The notes: generated by a model from the sequence alone, not told the origin. Positions 34,762-44,101 are shown, numbered from the stretch's first letter. The stretch is 61,016 bases of DNA from Phycisphaerales bacterium (GCA_026982335.1 JALSHH010000028.1:1-61016), one strand, 5' to 3'. Made by a program: numbers and translations.

Positions 34762-36381
34762 CTATTTTTCATCCTTTGCATCCTTGACCATTTGATCGAG
34801 CATTGTTCCAATCAACGCGACTGTCTCGCTGCTCGATGCTCCATCGCTCGAACCAGTGACCATGACGCGTGGCGTGATCTCGATTCTGTTTTCACCAATC
34901 ACACGCAGGACCTCGATCATCGCCGCGTTGGCTTTGCCGATTTGGTCAGCGATCATTTTGTATGCATTGGCCTGGGCGGTTGCTTCGATTTCGACTGCTT
35001 CGGCATGCGCCTTGGCTTCGATGATTCGCTTTTCTTTGTCCTGCTCGGCGATTTTTACCTCATACGAGGCTGTTGCGAGTCGTTTTTCTTCCTCAGCTTC
35101 TTGTGTGGTCTTTGACAACTCTTTCTGCTGCATCGCAGCCTTTTGCTGTTCTTGGAAAGTAATCTGCTCCTGCACCGCAATCTCACGATCTCGCTGGGTG
35201 TTGAGGAGTTTGCCGAGGGTTTCTTCGTCACCCACATCACCGATGCGTACGCCTGTGATCGTCACACCCATTCGGGCCATCTCTTTGGAGATCATGGCCA
35301 AAGATTGTGATTCTTGAATCGAGCGCTGGTTGACATAATCAAGGGCTTTGACACTTTCTGCATTGTTGCGAAAAATTGCGCGCACTGTCGAGTTAAGCTT
35401 GGCAAGCAATGGCTCTCGATCTGCGCCAAGCTTGGCGACGACGATTGGCGCATTGAGAGGCTCAATCTTGTATTCCACTCGGACATCGACCGGGAATGTA
35501 AAACCATCACTTGTGCGGACGGTAATTTCGCGTTGCTCATTGAGGCTTGCAGAATCGATTGAAGCACGCTGCCCTTCAGGTAGGTATCCTTTTTCGCCGG
35601 CAGTAAATCGAATGATTGTTTCGCGTGTTGAGATGATCGACACTGAATAGGCTTTGGTGTTGACGGGGTATTTTCCTGGCTGCAACGGTTCGGCTTGGAT
35701 ACCTTTTTCGCCTGTTTTGGCGAGAATCACCGGTTCATCGTCTTCGCTTACTTGGACTGAAAGCGTAGGTTCAGTTCCGAAGTTGCTCTTGAGTACAGCG
35801 ACTGCTGCCGGGGGGACTTCGGTTGTATCCACCATTGTTACGGTGAAGAGTTCGGGATTGAGCCGATACTTTCCGGGGGTCAACACATTGCTCTGAGGCC
35901 CTTTGCGTCCATTGCCCGCAGTAAGAAAAAATGTGGGATCCTCGATCATCCGTTTGAACTGAGCATTGGTCATTTCGGGTGCAAATACCTGTCCTTTATC
36001 CAAAGGAAGCCCGTCACGCGATTCAACCAAACCGATTTTGTCCGCAGGAATATCCACCAGAGGCCTGGTTTCGACATCATAAATAAGAGGCCAATACCAC
36101 AAATGCCAGCCTGGGGCAAGCACATCGGCCTGCGGGCCCATTTCACCGGCGGTTGCCAAAATATTACCTCCGGTCAGGCTTGGGCCAAATGCGTTCTTTT
36201 TGACAACGCCTACTTGTGTTGCGCCGACATAGCGGATGGATGAAAGGGCAACACCCACAAGCAAGGCCGCGATCCCCAACGAAATCAGCAAGATCCGCAG
36301 CGACTTCTGAGGCACGCGAAACGCGCTCATCACACACATCACCGCGACAATGATCCCCAATAACAATGCAGCATTCGACAT
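34762..36381 (-). CDS. SPFH/band-7 membrane protein with tandem PG repeats
   Basis: 539 residues from ATG 36381, preceded by AAGGAGG. Two membrane segments (residues ~3-21 and ~29-48) anchor it. Three repeats of ~35 residues follow, each with G-x-x-G-x-Q-x-x-x-L-x-P-G and a following strand (~79-113, ~157-192, ~223-258). An SPFH domain spans ~255-400, with A-I-F-R-N-N-A-E-S and I-G-D-V-G-D-E-E, then a long coiled coil rich in Glu/Lys/Ala (~395-475) as in flotillins and HflK. Such proteins build membrane scaffolds and often control proteases. The repeats recall those of major vault protein, whose shoulder is itself an SPFH fold; this comparison is by eye. It lies 54 nt upstream of rlmN. Confidence 0.85.
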   Translation of the reverse strand: MSNAALLLGIIVAVMCVMSAFRVPQKSLRILLISLGIAALLVGVALSSIRYVGATQVGVVKKNAFGPSLTGGNILATAGEMGPQADVLAPGWHLWYWPLIYDVETRPLVDIPADKIGLVESRDGLPLDKGQVFAPEMTNAQFKRMIEDPTFFLTAGNGRKGPQSNVLTPGKYRLNPELFTVTMVDTTEVPPAAVAVLKSNFGTEPTLSVQVSEDDEPVILAKTGEKGIQAEPLQPGKYPVNTKAYSVSIISTRETIIRFTAGEKGYLPEGQRASIDSASLNEQREITVRTSDGFTFPVDVRVEYKIEPLNAPIVVAKLGADREPLLAKLNSTVRAIFRNNAESVKALDYVNQRSIQESQSLAMISKEMARMGVTITGVRIGDVGDEETLGKLLNTQRDREIAVQEQITFQEQQKAAMQQKELSKTTQEAEEEKRLATASYEVKIAEQDKEKRIIEAKAHAEAVEIEATAQANAYKMIADQIGKANAAMIEVLRVIGENRIEITPRVMVTGSSDGASSSETVALIGTMLDQMVKDAKDEK

Positions 36382-36560
36382 TCGTCCTCCTTCATTGAGA
36401 CCAAGCGACCCATAAGACGCCATTATTATAGGACGCGCACGCTTGGCGCGCACAAATAGACCCAAACGAGCTACCATCAGCACCCGCGACCCACTTGTTG
36501 GGATTCAGGCGCGACTCCTTTCATCAAACAACACCCCATCAGACCCACCGAGACCCACCC

Positions 36561-37976
36561 ATGCCCTGGCTCAAGATCAAAGACGCATTTTCATCCGATC
36601 CCGGAACCCAGCTCACCATCAAAGGATGGGTCCGCACCAAGCGAGACTCCAAAGCCGACGGCGGACTCTCGTTTATCGCCGTCAATGATGGTACATGCTT
36701 TGACCCGATCCAAGTCGTTGCCCGACATGATCTGGCCAACGATGAAGAAATCGCCAAACTCAATACCGGGTGCTCCGTCGAAGTTGATGGCGAACTGGTC
36801 GAATCCCAAGGGAAAGGGCAATCGGTTGAGATTCAGGCAACTGCTGTTCGTGTCATCGGATGGGTCGAAGATCCAGAAACTTATCCTGCGTCAAACAAAC
36901 GCCACTCATTCGAATACCTCAGAGAGATCGCCCACCTCCGGACCCGTACCAACACCTTTGGCGCGGTTGCGCGCGTTCGCCATACCCTCGCCCAGTCCGT
37001 TCACCGATTCATGGACGAGCAGGATTTTTACTGGGTGCATACGCCGATCATTACAGGATCGGATTGCGAAGGGGCAGGCGAGATGTTCCGTGTCTCGACG
37101 CTCGATTTGATGAATATCCCCAAGACCGACGAGGGCGAGGTCGATTTCAGCAAAGATTTCTTCGGCAAAGAGTCACACCTGACCGTATCGGGGCAACTCA
37201 ATGTCGAGACCTATGCCAGTTCGTTGAGCCGAGTTTACACCTTTGGTCCAACCTTCCGGGCGGAGAATTCAAACACTTCACGCCATTTGGCCGAGTTCTG
37301 GATGATCGAGCCTGAAATTGCCTTTGCGGATCTGCACGACGATATTGACCTGGCATCGGGGATGCTTCGCGCCTGTGCGTCGGATTTGCTCGAAAGGCGG
37401 ATGGATGATCTCGAATTCTTCGATCTGCGAATCGAAAAAGGCATCATTGATCGGCTCAAGATGCTGGTTGAATCGCCGGTCAAAACGATTTCGTATACAG
37501 AAGCCATTCAGATTCTCGAAACATGCAACGAGAAGTTCGTGCACCAGGTCAAGTGGGGCATCGATATGCAGACCGAGCACGAGCGGTATTTGAGTGAGAA
37601 GTATTTCAAGCAACCCGTGGCCGTCATCAACTATCCCAAGGATATCAAAGCCTTTTATATGCGGATGAACAACGAGGGTACCGATGGCGCACCGGGTCGA
37701 ACCGTGGCTGCGGTCGATATCCTTGTGCCGGGGGTCGGCGAGCTTGTCGGCGGGTCACAACGCGAAGAGCGACTTGATATGCTTGACAGCCGTATCGAAG
37801 AGATGGGGCTCGACAAAGCCGACTATTGGTGGTACCGTGATCTTCGCAAGTACGGTACGGTTCCCCACGCGGGGTATGGGCTGGGGTTCGAGCGACTCGT
37901 CCAGTTCTGCACTGGGATGCAAAATATCCGTGATGTCATCCCCTTCCCGAGAGCCCCCAAGCAGGCGGAATTCTAA
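36561..37976 (+). CDS. asnS: Asparaginyl-tRNA synthetase
   Basis: 471 residues. It charges tRNA-Asn with asparagine. The N-terminal OB-fold ([12 protein letters not shown], residues ~18-30) binds the anticodon; class II motif 2 is [16 protein letters not shown] and motif 3 is [11 protein letters not shown] near the end. [11 protein letters not shown] and [11 protein letters not shown] are AsnRS-specific. ATG 36561 gives M-P-W-L-K-I; neither a Shine-Dalgarno nor a TAnnnT box is at this start, although TACCAT at 36472-36477 could start a longer leader. The next gene begins on the last base of its stop (TAATG). Confidence 0.95.
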   Translation: MPWLKIKDAFSSDPGTQLTIKGWVRTKRDSKADGGLSFIAVNDGTCFDPIQVVARHDLANDEEIAKLNTGCSVEVDGELVESQGKGQSVEIQATAVRVIGWVEDPETYPASNKRHSFEYLREIAHLRTRTNTFGAVARVRHTLAQSVHRFMDEQDFYWVHTPIITGSDCEGAGEMFRVSTLDLMNIPKTDEGEVDFSKDFFGKESHLTVSGQLNVETYASSLSRVYTFGPTFRAENSNTSRHLAEFWMIEPEIAFADLHDDIDLASGMLRACASDLLERRMDDLEFFDLRIEKGIIDRLKMLVESPVKTISYTEAIQILETCNEKFVHQVKWGIDMQTEHERYLSEKYFKQPVAVINYPKDIKAFYMRMNNEGTDGAPGRTVAAVDILVPGVGELVGGSQREERLDMLDSRIEEMGLDKADYWWYRDLRKYGTVPHAGYGLGFERLVQFCTGMQNIRDVIPFPRAPKQAEF

Positions 37977-39154
37977 TGCAAAAAATTTTACTCTCGGCAT
38001 GTCTTGCCATTTCAAGTGCTGCAAGGGCTGATTCCCCTCTCCCTGCCGAGGCGATCGAATCCATCCGTGTCCATCAGGTCATCGACGCGATGGAAGCTGC
38101 CATTCTCAAGGCCGATGTTGGGGCTTACATGGCCCTGGTCGATCCGACCGATTCGGTCTTTGTGACCGAACAGCGCGCTTGGATTACCGACCTCCAAAAA
38201 CATCCCGTCGATGATGTTGAGATCATTCTCGCATGGAGCGAATCCATCTCCCTCGAATCCGATGGCTCGGCAATTGCCCCGATCGAAATTTCCTGGCATG
38301 TCCCGGGCGAAGAACTCGACCGGTATTTTGCCTATCAGGCTCGTTTCATTCCCGTTGGATCGTCTGACGGGCAATGGGTCTTTGCCGGGCGTGCGTGGGA
38401 GATCGTGGATATTGAGACCCCGGGTGTTCGTGTGTATGCCGATGCGCTCCACGAAGGCCTCGCCTACCTCGCTTCAGACCGTGTTGTTCACCTGCGCGAC
38501 CAGATTGCCCAAAACATGGGTATGGATATGAGGATCGGGGAAGCTAAGCATCGAGAGGTGGTTGTCAAGATTTATCCGGATATGGCATCGCTTCAGGCTT
38601 CGATTTATCTGTCCTATACCGATTCACTCTCGGGGTGGAACGAACCGGGTGAGTCGATCAAAATCCTCGGACGCGACGATTACACCCAGCAGACCCTCGA
38701 TCCGTTGCTTGCTCACGAGATTGGGCATGCGGTGAGCTTTGAGTTTGGGCCCAAGATTAACTCGGCACCGTGGTGGACCCTCGAGGGGATTGCCGAGGTG
38801 GCAGCCGGGTTGTTTCGTGATGCTTGGTCGGTCAAGCATGAGCGTATTGTCCAGATGGCCAAGAATGACAATTTGCGAGACTGGGCCCTCTTGGCCGAAT
38901 TCCGCGGCGAAGCCAACAATCACATGCGCCATGTTTATCTGCAAGGGTGGTCGATGATCGACTACATCGGCCGTACTTTTACGATCGAAAAACGAAACCA
39001 GTGGTTCGCTGCGCTGGGTGCTGGCGCATCGCTCGATGAAGCTTCGTTGAGCGTGCTGGGGATGGGGTTCAAAGCCCTCGATCGGCAATGGTATCAGTCG
39101 TTGTTGGATTGGGAGCCTGAACCTGCGCCTGATCTCGAACCTGTGGCACCCTAA
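37976..39154 (+). CDS. Secreted gluzincin-type metallopeptidase
   Basis: 392 residues, start overlapping the asnS stop by one base. Residues 1-18 are a signal peptide (ending A-R-A-D). The first half (~25-150) is a mixed alpha/beta region, NTF2-like in feel. The second half carries His247-Glu248-x2-His251 followed after exactly 18 residues by Glu270 (W-W-T-L-E-G-I-A-E), the HExxH-x18-E plan of gluzincin peptidases such as M1 and the peptidase-MA-like family. Substrate unknown. The 3' end overlaps the convergent acidic-protein gene by 4 bases, with no terminator between them. Confidence 0.82.
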   Translation: MQKILLSACLAISSAARADSPLPAEAIESIRVHQVIDAMEAAILKADVGAYMALVDPTDSVFVTEQRAWITDLQKHPVDDVEIILAWSESISLESDGSAIAPIEISWHVPGEELDRYFAYQARFIPVGSSDGQWVFAGRAWEIVDIETPGVRVYADALHEGLAYLASDRVVHLRDQIAQNMGMDMRIGEAKHREVVVKIYPDMASLQASIYLSYTDSLSGWNEPGESIKILGRDDYTQQTLDPLLAHEIGHAVSFEFGPKINSAPWWTLEGIAEVAAGLFRDAWSVKHERIVQMAKNDNLRDWALLAEFRGEANNHMRHVYLQGWSMIDYIGRTFTIEKRNQWFAALGAGASLDEASLSVLGMGFKALDRQWYQSLLDWEPEPAPDLEPVAP

Positions 39155-40590
39155 GGCTGCTCTGGGAGCGGATGGGTCATCTGATTTTCGATCGGTTCGA
39201 GGTTCTCACCCGGAGCGACCATGCGCGTGGGGGCATGGTCAGGGACGATCGGTGGAGGGGCGCGGAAGAACATCACATAAATCCACAGCACCATTGCTAG
39301 GAACATCGTCCAGATTGCCAGGTACCCGATTGAATCACGCACCTGCGCCGGTTTGGAAGCCAATGGCTTTGAGATCGCCAGCACCCCCTTGGCAGCGATT
39401 GGTGCGCCTTGGGCTTTGATGAATGCCAAGAGTGCGATTCCTTGGGTTTTGCCTATGCGCCAGAGTTTCTGCCAGATCGACTCGATTTCGTCGTTATTGA
39501 GCACATCGCTGGTTTCAAGGGCTGCACTGGGCGATGCCTTGATTGCATCGGGCACACGGACACTGGCTCGTACCTCGTGGGTGGATTCGAGAGCTTGCAC
39601 AGGATCAGCGGGATTGCTTTGGACATCGGGGGGTGAATCGCTTTGGGGTGGCGCTTGGCTGGTGGATGATTGTTCAGTGTCAGCTTGGTCTTCATCATCT
39701 GTCGGGATGATTTTGGGGATTTCGAGTTGATCGAGCAGCATCGCCGGGTCGATTGAATCTACGAGGGAATCTGAATCGATCATTTCCCCATCGGCATCCT
39801 CAAAGTCACCCATCAAAAGTTCATCGCCGATACCTGCCAAGGCGTCGTCAAGATTGCCCAGCAAATCATCCGATTCTTGCGGATCGGTTTCGGGCTCTTG
39901 AGTTTGCGTTTGGGTAGGAGTGGTTTGGGCGGAAGGGGGAGGGGCCGACTCGGTTGGTTCAGTTTCTTCTATCGGACCGGAGTCTTGCGCTGTATCTGCC
40001 GACGACTCACCTTCATTTTCATCCAGAGCATGCACAGGTTCGATCTGCTCATCGCCGAGTTCACTTACGAGGTCTTCGTTGATTGCATCGATTGTATCAA
40101 TGGTTTCCTCTTGGGCTTGGCCTTTGGGCGAAGGGGGGGCATCATCAGTTGGCTCGGCAGGCGGGGCCTCTTCATCAAGCAGATCGTCGATGCTCTCTTC
40201 GAGCAAAGCTTCGGCACTCTGTGAAACCGCATCAAGGGCATCGAGCGCTTCGTCGCCGATCGACTCAGGTTCTATCTCATGCTCAGCTTCGGACTCCGCT
40301 TCAGGTTCCACTTCTGGTTGAGTTTCTGATTTTGGTTCGGCATCGGCGGTGGGTTCAGTAGTTTCGGGCGTCGTTCCATCATCCGAAATCAGCCCCATGG
40401 AACTGGGCTCAGGGTCGGGTTGTTTTTCAAAGTGTGCGCACGAAGCATCAATCTCATCGAGCAGCGCGTCGATCGAGTCGCTCAGATCAAGTTCCTGAGG
40501 CTCAATTTGGGGGTCTTCCTGGTCCAATACACAGCGATGATCGGGAATTTTGCGTCCAAACTCAAGAGCTATCGGCCGTAATCTTGCCAA
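39151..40590 (-). CDS. Highly acidic, low-complexity membrane-anchored protein
   Basis: 479 residues. Residues ~25-365 are dominated by Glu, Asp, Pro, Ser and Thr with patches such as E-P-E-A-E-S-E-A-E-H and T-Q-T-Q-T-Q, and so are probably disordered. Short helical pieces recur (for example L-D-S-I-D-A-L-L-D-E-I-D and S-I-D-D-L-L-D-E-E), possibly repeated binding segments. A basic helical region (~370-425) and a single membrane helix (~428-449) end the protein. A TTG at 40590 is the likely start, but there is no clear ribosome site. Divergent from rsmE by 42 bases. Function unknown; a scaffold or docking role is conceivable. Confidence 0.72.
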   Translation of the reverse strand: MARLRPIALEFGRKIPDHRCVLDQEDPQIEPQELDLSDSIDALLDEIDASCAHFEKQPDPEPSSMGLISDDGTTPETTEPTADAEPKSETQPEVEPEAESEAEHEIEPESIGDEALDALDAVSQSAEALLEESIDDLLDEEAPPAEPTDDAPPSPKGQAQEETIDTIDAINEDLVSELGDEQIEPVHALDENEGESSADTAQDSGPIEETEPTESAPPPSAQTTPTQTQTQEPETDPQESDDLLGNLDDALAGIGDELLMGDFEDADGEMIDSDSLVDSIDPAMLLDQLEIPKIIPTDDEDQADTEQSSTSQAPPQSDSPPDVQSNPADPVQALESTHEVRASVRVPDAIKASPSAALETSDVLNNDEIESIWQKLWRIGKTQGIALLAFIKAQGAPIAAKGVLAISKPLASKPAQVRDSIGYLAIWTMFLAMVLWIYVMFFRAPPPIVPDHAPTRMVAPGENLEPIENQMTHPLPEQP

Positions 40591-40621
40591 TACATTTTCC
40601 CCCCCATACTGCTCCTCAACC

Positions 40622-40627
40622 TACCCT
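40622..40627 (+). promoter_or_regulatory. -10-like box (TACCCT) for leaderless rsmE
   Basis: TACCCT ends 5 nt before ATG 40633; no Shine-Dalgarno. Confidence 0.45.
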
Positions 40628-40632
40628 TTGCC

Positions 40633-41397
40633 ATGCCTGTCGAGCACCCAATCCAACATTGTGTCTCGTTTTCGGACCTGCGTGCCCTTGCACCCAACGA
40701 TTCCTTCGAGCTTATCGGCCCAGAAGCCCACCACGCTGCTCGAGTCAAACGCATCCGTATCGACCAGCAAGTTGGGGTCCTCGATGGCCAGGGGCGAATC
40801 GGTATTGGCTATGTTCGGGGTATTGCCAAGTCGAAGTCGAAGCCAAGTATCACGATTGAGCTTCAGACGATTGAGGTTTTTGGGCCCATCAGTCCGAGGG
40901 TCGAAATCTGGAGCGCCCTGCCCAAGGGCGATCGGCTTGACCGGATGATCGACCAACTCACTCAGCTCGGGGTTTCGACCTTTCGCCCACTTCTTTGTGA
41001 TCGGTCCCAGCGCAAGCCCGAGACCATTCGCCAAGACAAGCTCGAACGCATCGTCATTGAAGCAGCCAAGCAGTGCCATCGCCCTTGGAACCTGAAAATC
41101 GACGATCCGATCACTTTTGCCCAAGCCATCAACGACCCCGATGTGGTGCTTGCCGACGCATCGGGGGACTCGTGGCTTGGTCTTGAGGGCTCGAATACTC
41201 GGATTGTGCTCTTGATTGGCCCTGAGGGCGGGTGGTCGGATGCCGAGCGGGCGCAGATCAATGCAACCCAAGTGCGTATGATCCGGTTCGGTGTATTTGT
41301 GCTTCGTATTGAAGCCGCCGCATGTGCAGCGTCATCGGTTGTGCTTTCGAGAGCACCGGCTGGGCAAGGGCGTGAATCAGAGAGGAATCCCATATGA
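40633..41397 (+). CDS. rsmE: 16S rRNA m3U1498 methyltransferase
   Basis: 254 residues. RsmE methylates N3 of U1498 in 16S rRNA. The N-terminal PUA-like part has E-A-H-H-A-A-R-V-K-R (residues ~31-40). The SPOUT domain contains L-P-K-G-D-R-L-D (~95-102), A-A-K-Q-C-H-R (near 144), and the knotted SAM site L-L-I-G-P-E-G-G-W-S-D-A-E (~191-203), with F-V-L-R-I-E-A-A near 218-225. The final motif usually reads L-R-x-E-T-A; here it is L-R-I-E-A-A. The next gene starts within its stop (ATGA). Confidence 0.93.
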   Translation: MPVEHPIQHCVSFSDLRALAPNDSFELIGPEAHHAARVKRIRIDQQVGVLDGQGRIGIGYVRGIAKSKSKPSITIELQTIEVFGPISPRVEIWSALPKGDRLDRMIDQLTQLGVSTFRPLLCDRSQRKPETIRQDKLERIVIEAAKQCHRPWNLKIDDPITFAQAINDPDVVLADASGDSWLGLEGSNTRIVLLIGPEGGWSDAERAQINATQVRMIRFGVFVLRIEAAACAASSVVLSRAPAGQGRESERNPI

Positions 41398-42557
41398 AGT
41401 CGATTTGTATTATTTTGCTCGCACTTTGCGCCCAACTCGCCCATACCCAGCCCATTTCGGGTGATCACAAACGCAAGGCCGAGCTGGCCATCGGGCGTGC
41501 CATTGAGTACCTCGGTTCACGGCAGAATACACAAGTCTTGGGATGGGATGACGATCCTGAATCCCAACCGATGCCCGCCATTACTGGGCTTATTGTTCAA
41601 GGGCTGATGCTCGATCCGGGCATCGATGAAACACATCCACTGGTCATCCAAGGCACCCGGTACATCCTCAAGTACGCCAAAGAGGATGGTTCAATCCACG
41701 GCGGGATGCTCCCAGGATACAATACCGCCGTTTGCCTTTCGGCTTTGGGACTCGTCCGTACCCACCAAGCCCTCGATGCGGTGTTGGCTGGGCAGAAGTA
41801 TCTCAAGTCCCTGCAGTATGCCAAGACGAACAAGGCCAATCCCAACGATCTCGGGCTTGACATGCCAATCGTTGTCGATCATCCCTTCTTTGGAGGTGTA
41901 GGTTACAGCGAGCAAGGGATACCTGATCTCCCAAGTCTCTCCGCTTTTCTCCAGGGGCTTTATGATACTGGGGTCTCGACCAACAATGTCGCCTATCAAC
42001 GCGCCTTGGTCTTCCTCTCGCGCGTGCAGATGCTCGACGAGGTCAACGAGATGCCTTACGCAGACGATTCATCCCAAGGCGGATTCATCCATGCCCCAGT
42101 GGCGGATCTTGTTTCTCTCGATCACCCCACCGGTCAATCCATGGCAGGGACAATTACCGAAATCACTGAGGATGGACGAGCGATCACCCGTCCGCGTGCT
42201 TATGGCTCGATGACTTACGCCGGCTTCAAATCTCTTGTCTATGCCAATATTGACCCTGACGACCCACGCATGGCCAGCGCCTGGAAATGGATCCAAGAAA
42301 ACTACACTTTGGATGAAAATCCAGGTCTAGGCAAGCAAGGGTACTACTACTATCTTGCCACCATGGCCCGTGCCCTTGACGCCTTTGGTGTCGAGGAAAT
42401 CAATGGCCGAAACTGGCGCGAAGAAATGATCGACAAACTCCATGAACTTCAATACATCAATGGTTCATTCAAAGTGCTTGACTCGCGATGGATGGAAAAT
42501 AACGATGTGCTCATCGCTGCCTATGCCCTGATTGCCTTGCAACACGCGGTCCACTAA
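41394..42557 (+). CDS. Secreted alpha/alpha-toroid (squalene cyclase/prenyltransferase-like repeat) protein
   Basis: 387 residues, start overlapping the rsmE stop by 4 nt. A signal peptide (M-K-S-I-C-I-I-L-L-A-L, cut near residue 18) leads to repeats of the alpha/alpha toroid seen in squalene-hopene cyclases and alpha-2-macroglobulin thioester domains: helices with A-I-T-G-L-I-V-Q-G-L, Y-N-T-A-V-C-L-S-A-L-G-L, Y-A-G-F-K-S-L-V-Y-A and V-L-I-A-A-Y-A-L-I-A-L. The cyclase D-x-D-D catalytic motif is not visible, so it is probably not a terpene cyclase. Such proteins are abundant in planctomycetes. Role unknown. Confidence 0.82.
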   Translation: MKSICIILLALCAQLAHTQPISGDHKRKAELAIGRAIEYLGSRQNTQVLGWDDDPESQPMPAITGLIVQGLMLDPGIDETHPLVIQGTRYILKYAKEDGSIHGGMLPGYNTAVCLSALGLVRTHQALDAVLAGQKYLKSLQYAKTNKANPNDLGLDMPIVVDHPFFGGVGYSEQGIPDLPSLSAFLQGLYDTGVSTNNVAYQRALVFLSRVQMLDEVNEMPYADDSSQGGFIHAPVADLVSLDHPTGQSMAGTITEITEDGRAITRPRAYGSMTYAGFKSLVYANIDPDDPRMASAWKWIQENYTLDENPGLGKQGYYYYLATMARALDAFGVEEINGRNWREEMIDKLHELQYINGSFKVLDSRWMENNDVLIAAYALIALQHAVH

Positions 42558-42755
42558 TCATTCTTTCGTCTCTCTTGGCCTCCGGGAGGCTGGGCAGCAG
42601 CGGACGCGGTTGAGTCGTGTGGAGGCTTTACGATATTGGGTATCTTGTCCCCTGCGTGATGGAAATGAGTCTTCAGGTATAATCTGGGTGTTTTGTTTGC
42701 ATGGAGGCTGAAGGGTTGGTTATGGGATCTGAGCAAGCCTAGGCCTGAAAATTTT

Positions 42756-42795
42756 CCAATCTTCGGCATTGATATAAAATTTGCCGATTGGTTTT
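42756..42795 (+). terminator. Possible terminator with bulged stem
   Basis: CCAATC-TT-CGGC (42756-42767) pairs with GCCGATTGG (42783-42791) with a 2-base bulge, then four T. It would end transcription from rsmE and the toroid gene. Confidence 0.4.
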
Positions 42796-42901
42796 CGTTG
42801 AAAGCTGCACACGAAAAGAAAGAGCCCAAATAGACCTTGCCGAACAAGCACATCGATCGTGATCCCCCCAGACGGATTGCGTGATTTTTAGGGTTTTCAG
42901 A

Positions 42902-42930
42902 TTGACAGCAAAATCAAAATGCCCGATAAT
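42902..42930 (+). promoter_or_regulatory. Near-consensus sigma-70 promoter
   Basis: TTGACA (42902-42907), a 17-base spacer, and GATAAT (42925-42930). Transcription would start near 42937. It overlaps ATG 42919, so that ATG cannot be the start of the dockerin gene if this promoter is used. Confidence 0.75.
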
Positions 42931-43005
42931 CCCACCATCCCACCAGCCCACCAGCGGTCGTGGGTGGCTCGGTGCGGTGGTTTCTTTGAACCGGAGATAA
43001 ACAGA

Positions 43006-44018
43006 ATACTGGCTCATTTACATGTGACAATTGTTGCGGCTACCTTGCTGTGTGTTGTTGGAATTTTGCATGCCCAAGATGGCCCACCGTACCCACCGGA
43101 TTATCCATTTGGCCAAAACGGGACACCAGAGCATCCCAATGGGTACGATGGTTATCCCGGAGATCACCCAGAGAGCCCAAATGCGCCTCACGGGGGTCCG
43201 GGTGGAAATGGTTTTGGAGACGGAGATGGTGGAGATGCGTATACGCCGACAACCGGCAATCCTGCAAGGCCCAGTATGCCGGGCATGCGAGGTTCAGGTA
43301 GTGGCCAAGAAGATACAGCTCAATGTGACCCACAGATAGGGAACTGGGGAAATATCGTAAGGCAGATGCTTGGAGGTGTTAATATTGACATTATGCCAAG
43401 CGCATTGGCCTATACACCAATCTTTGACATGCTTCAGGATGTTGCTGAGGGTGATCCATTATTAGATTTTATGACTTATGGCTGGACGGACGATCTTGGA
43501 TCAAAAATCAAACTTGGCGCACCTATTTCACACAGCTCTGTGAGTCATAATAACATACAGACCTATGTATGTTTTTTCGCCCAAACTTACTCAGTGGCGA
43601 TGTCATCCGCATTACACTCGAAGCCAGAGCAATTGGTCCTGATCCGATCTTGCAAATCAGTTTTGGTACCGATGCAGAGTTTTCAACCGTTCCGTCAGCA
43701 CCCGTGAATCTTGAAGAGGACTGGATGAGGTATCAGTTTACTCTTGTTCGATCGGCCTCGGGTGTACCGATGGGCAGGCACCTCGATATGTTTATTTACT
43801 CTGGGCGAGATGTTGAAGTCCGTTTCTTTGAAGCGCATGATTTAGGTGTCAAAGGCGATATGAATCTTGACTGTACCGTTGATATTCTTGACGCAGCTAT
43901 TGTTCTGAGCAACTACCCATTGACAGGGAATACAAACTTTGAAGATGGTGATACCAACCTTGATGGAACGGTTGATATTCAGGACATTACGAATGTCCTC
44001 GATGCAATAAACGAATAA
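43006..44018 (+). pseudogene. Dockerin-tailed secreted protein gene, frame broken at a T6 run
   Basis: A secreted modular protein in two frames. The first part encodes a hydrophobic signal segment (V-A-A-T-L-L-C-V-V-G-I-L-H-A-Q), a Gly/Pro-rich linker and a ~70-residue domain, and would stop at 43707. From 43578 the next frame continues with a beta-rich, carbohydrate-binding-like domain and a type I dockerin: G-D-M-N-L-D and G-D-T-N-L-D-G-T-V-D-I are its paired calcium loops. The break lies at T6 (43572-43577); one extra T or a -1 ribosomal slip restores a single protein. No ATG lies between the promoter and the signal segment: ATA 43006, CTG 43009 or GTG 43024 are candidates, with GGAG at 42993-42996. 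Both defects suggest decay, sequencing error or frameshift expression. A perfect terminator follows. Confidence 0.75.
43572..43578 (+). other. T_TTT_TTC slippery heptamer at the frame break
   Basis: In the upstream frame the codons read TGT-TTT-TTC, so the heptamer is phased X_XXY_YYZ. A -1 slip continues with CGC-CCA-AAC into the downstream frame. I see only a weak downstream hairpin (GCGATG with CATCCGC). Confidence 0.6.
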
Positions 44019-44042
44019 GCCAAGCCCGGTTTCATAAATTCA

Positions 44043-44083
44043 GGGTCGATCTTCGCGTACAGCCGTGAAGATCGACCCTTTTT
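44043..44083 (+). terminator. Rho-independent terminator of dockerin gene
   Basis: Perfect 12-bp arms GGGTCGATCTTC (44043-44054) and GAAGATCGACCC (44067-44078) followed by five T. Confidence 0.93.
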
Positions 44084-44101
44084 CTGCGCACAAACCAAAC
44101 C

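Larger units (their letters stand above)
42558..43005. other. Intergenic region upstream of broken dockerin gene
   Basis: About 450 bases without a supported gene. It holds a possible terminator (42756-42795), a TATAAT at 42678-42683 without a -35, and a near-consensus sigma-70 promoter at 42902-42930. Minus-strand open frames here lack family content. Confidence 0.5.

Noticed and set aside
42554..42853. A minus-strand open frame of 99 residues downstream of the toroid protein
   Set aside because: No ribosome site or TAnnnT box and low-complexity content; better explained as intergenic sequence.
42919..43023. ATG 42919 as start of the dockerin gene
   Set aside because: It lies within a near-consensus promoter and would put ~30 unlikely residues before the signal peptide.
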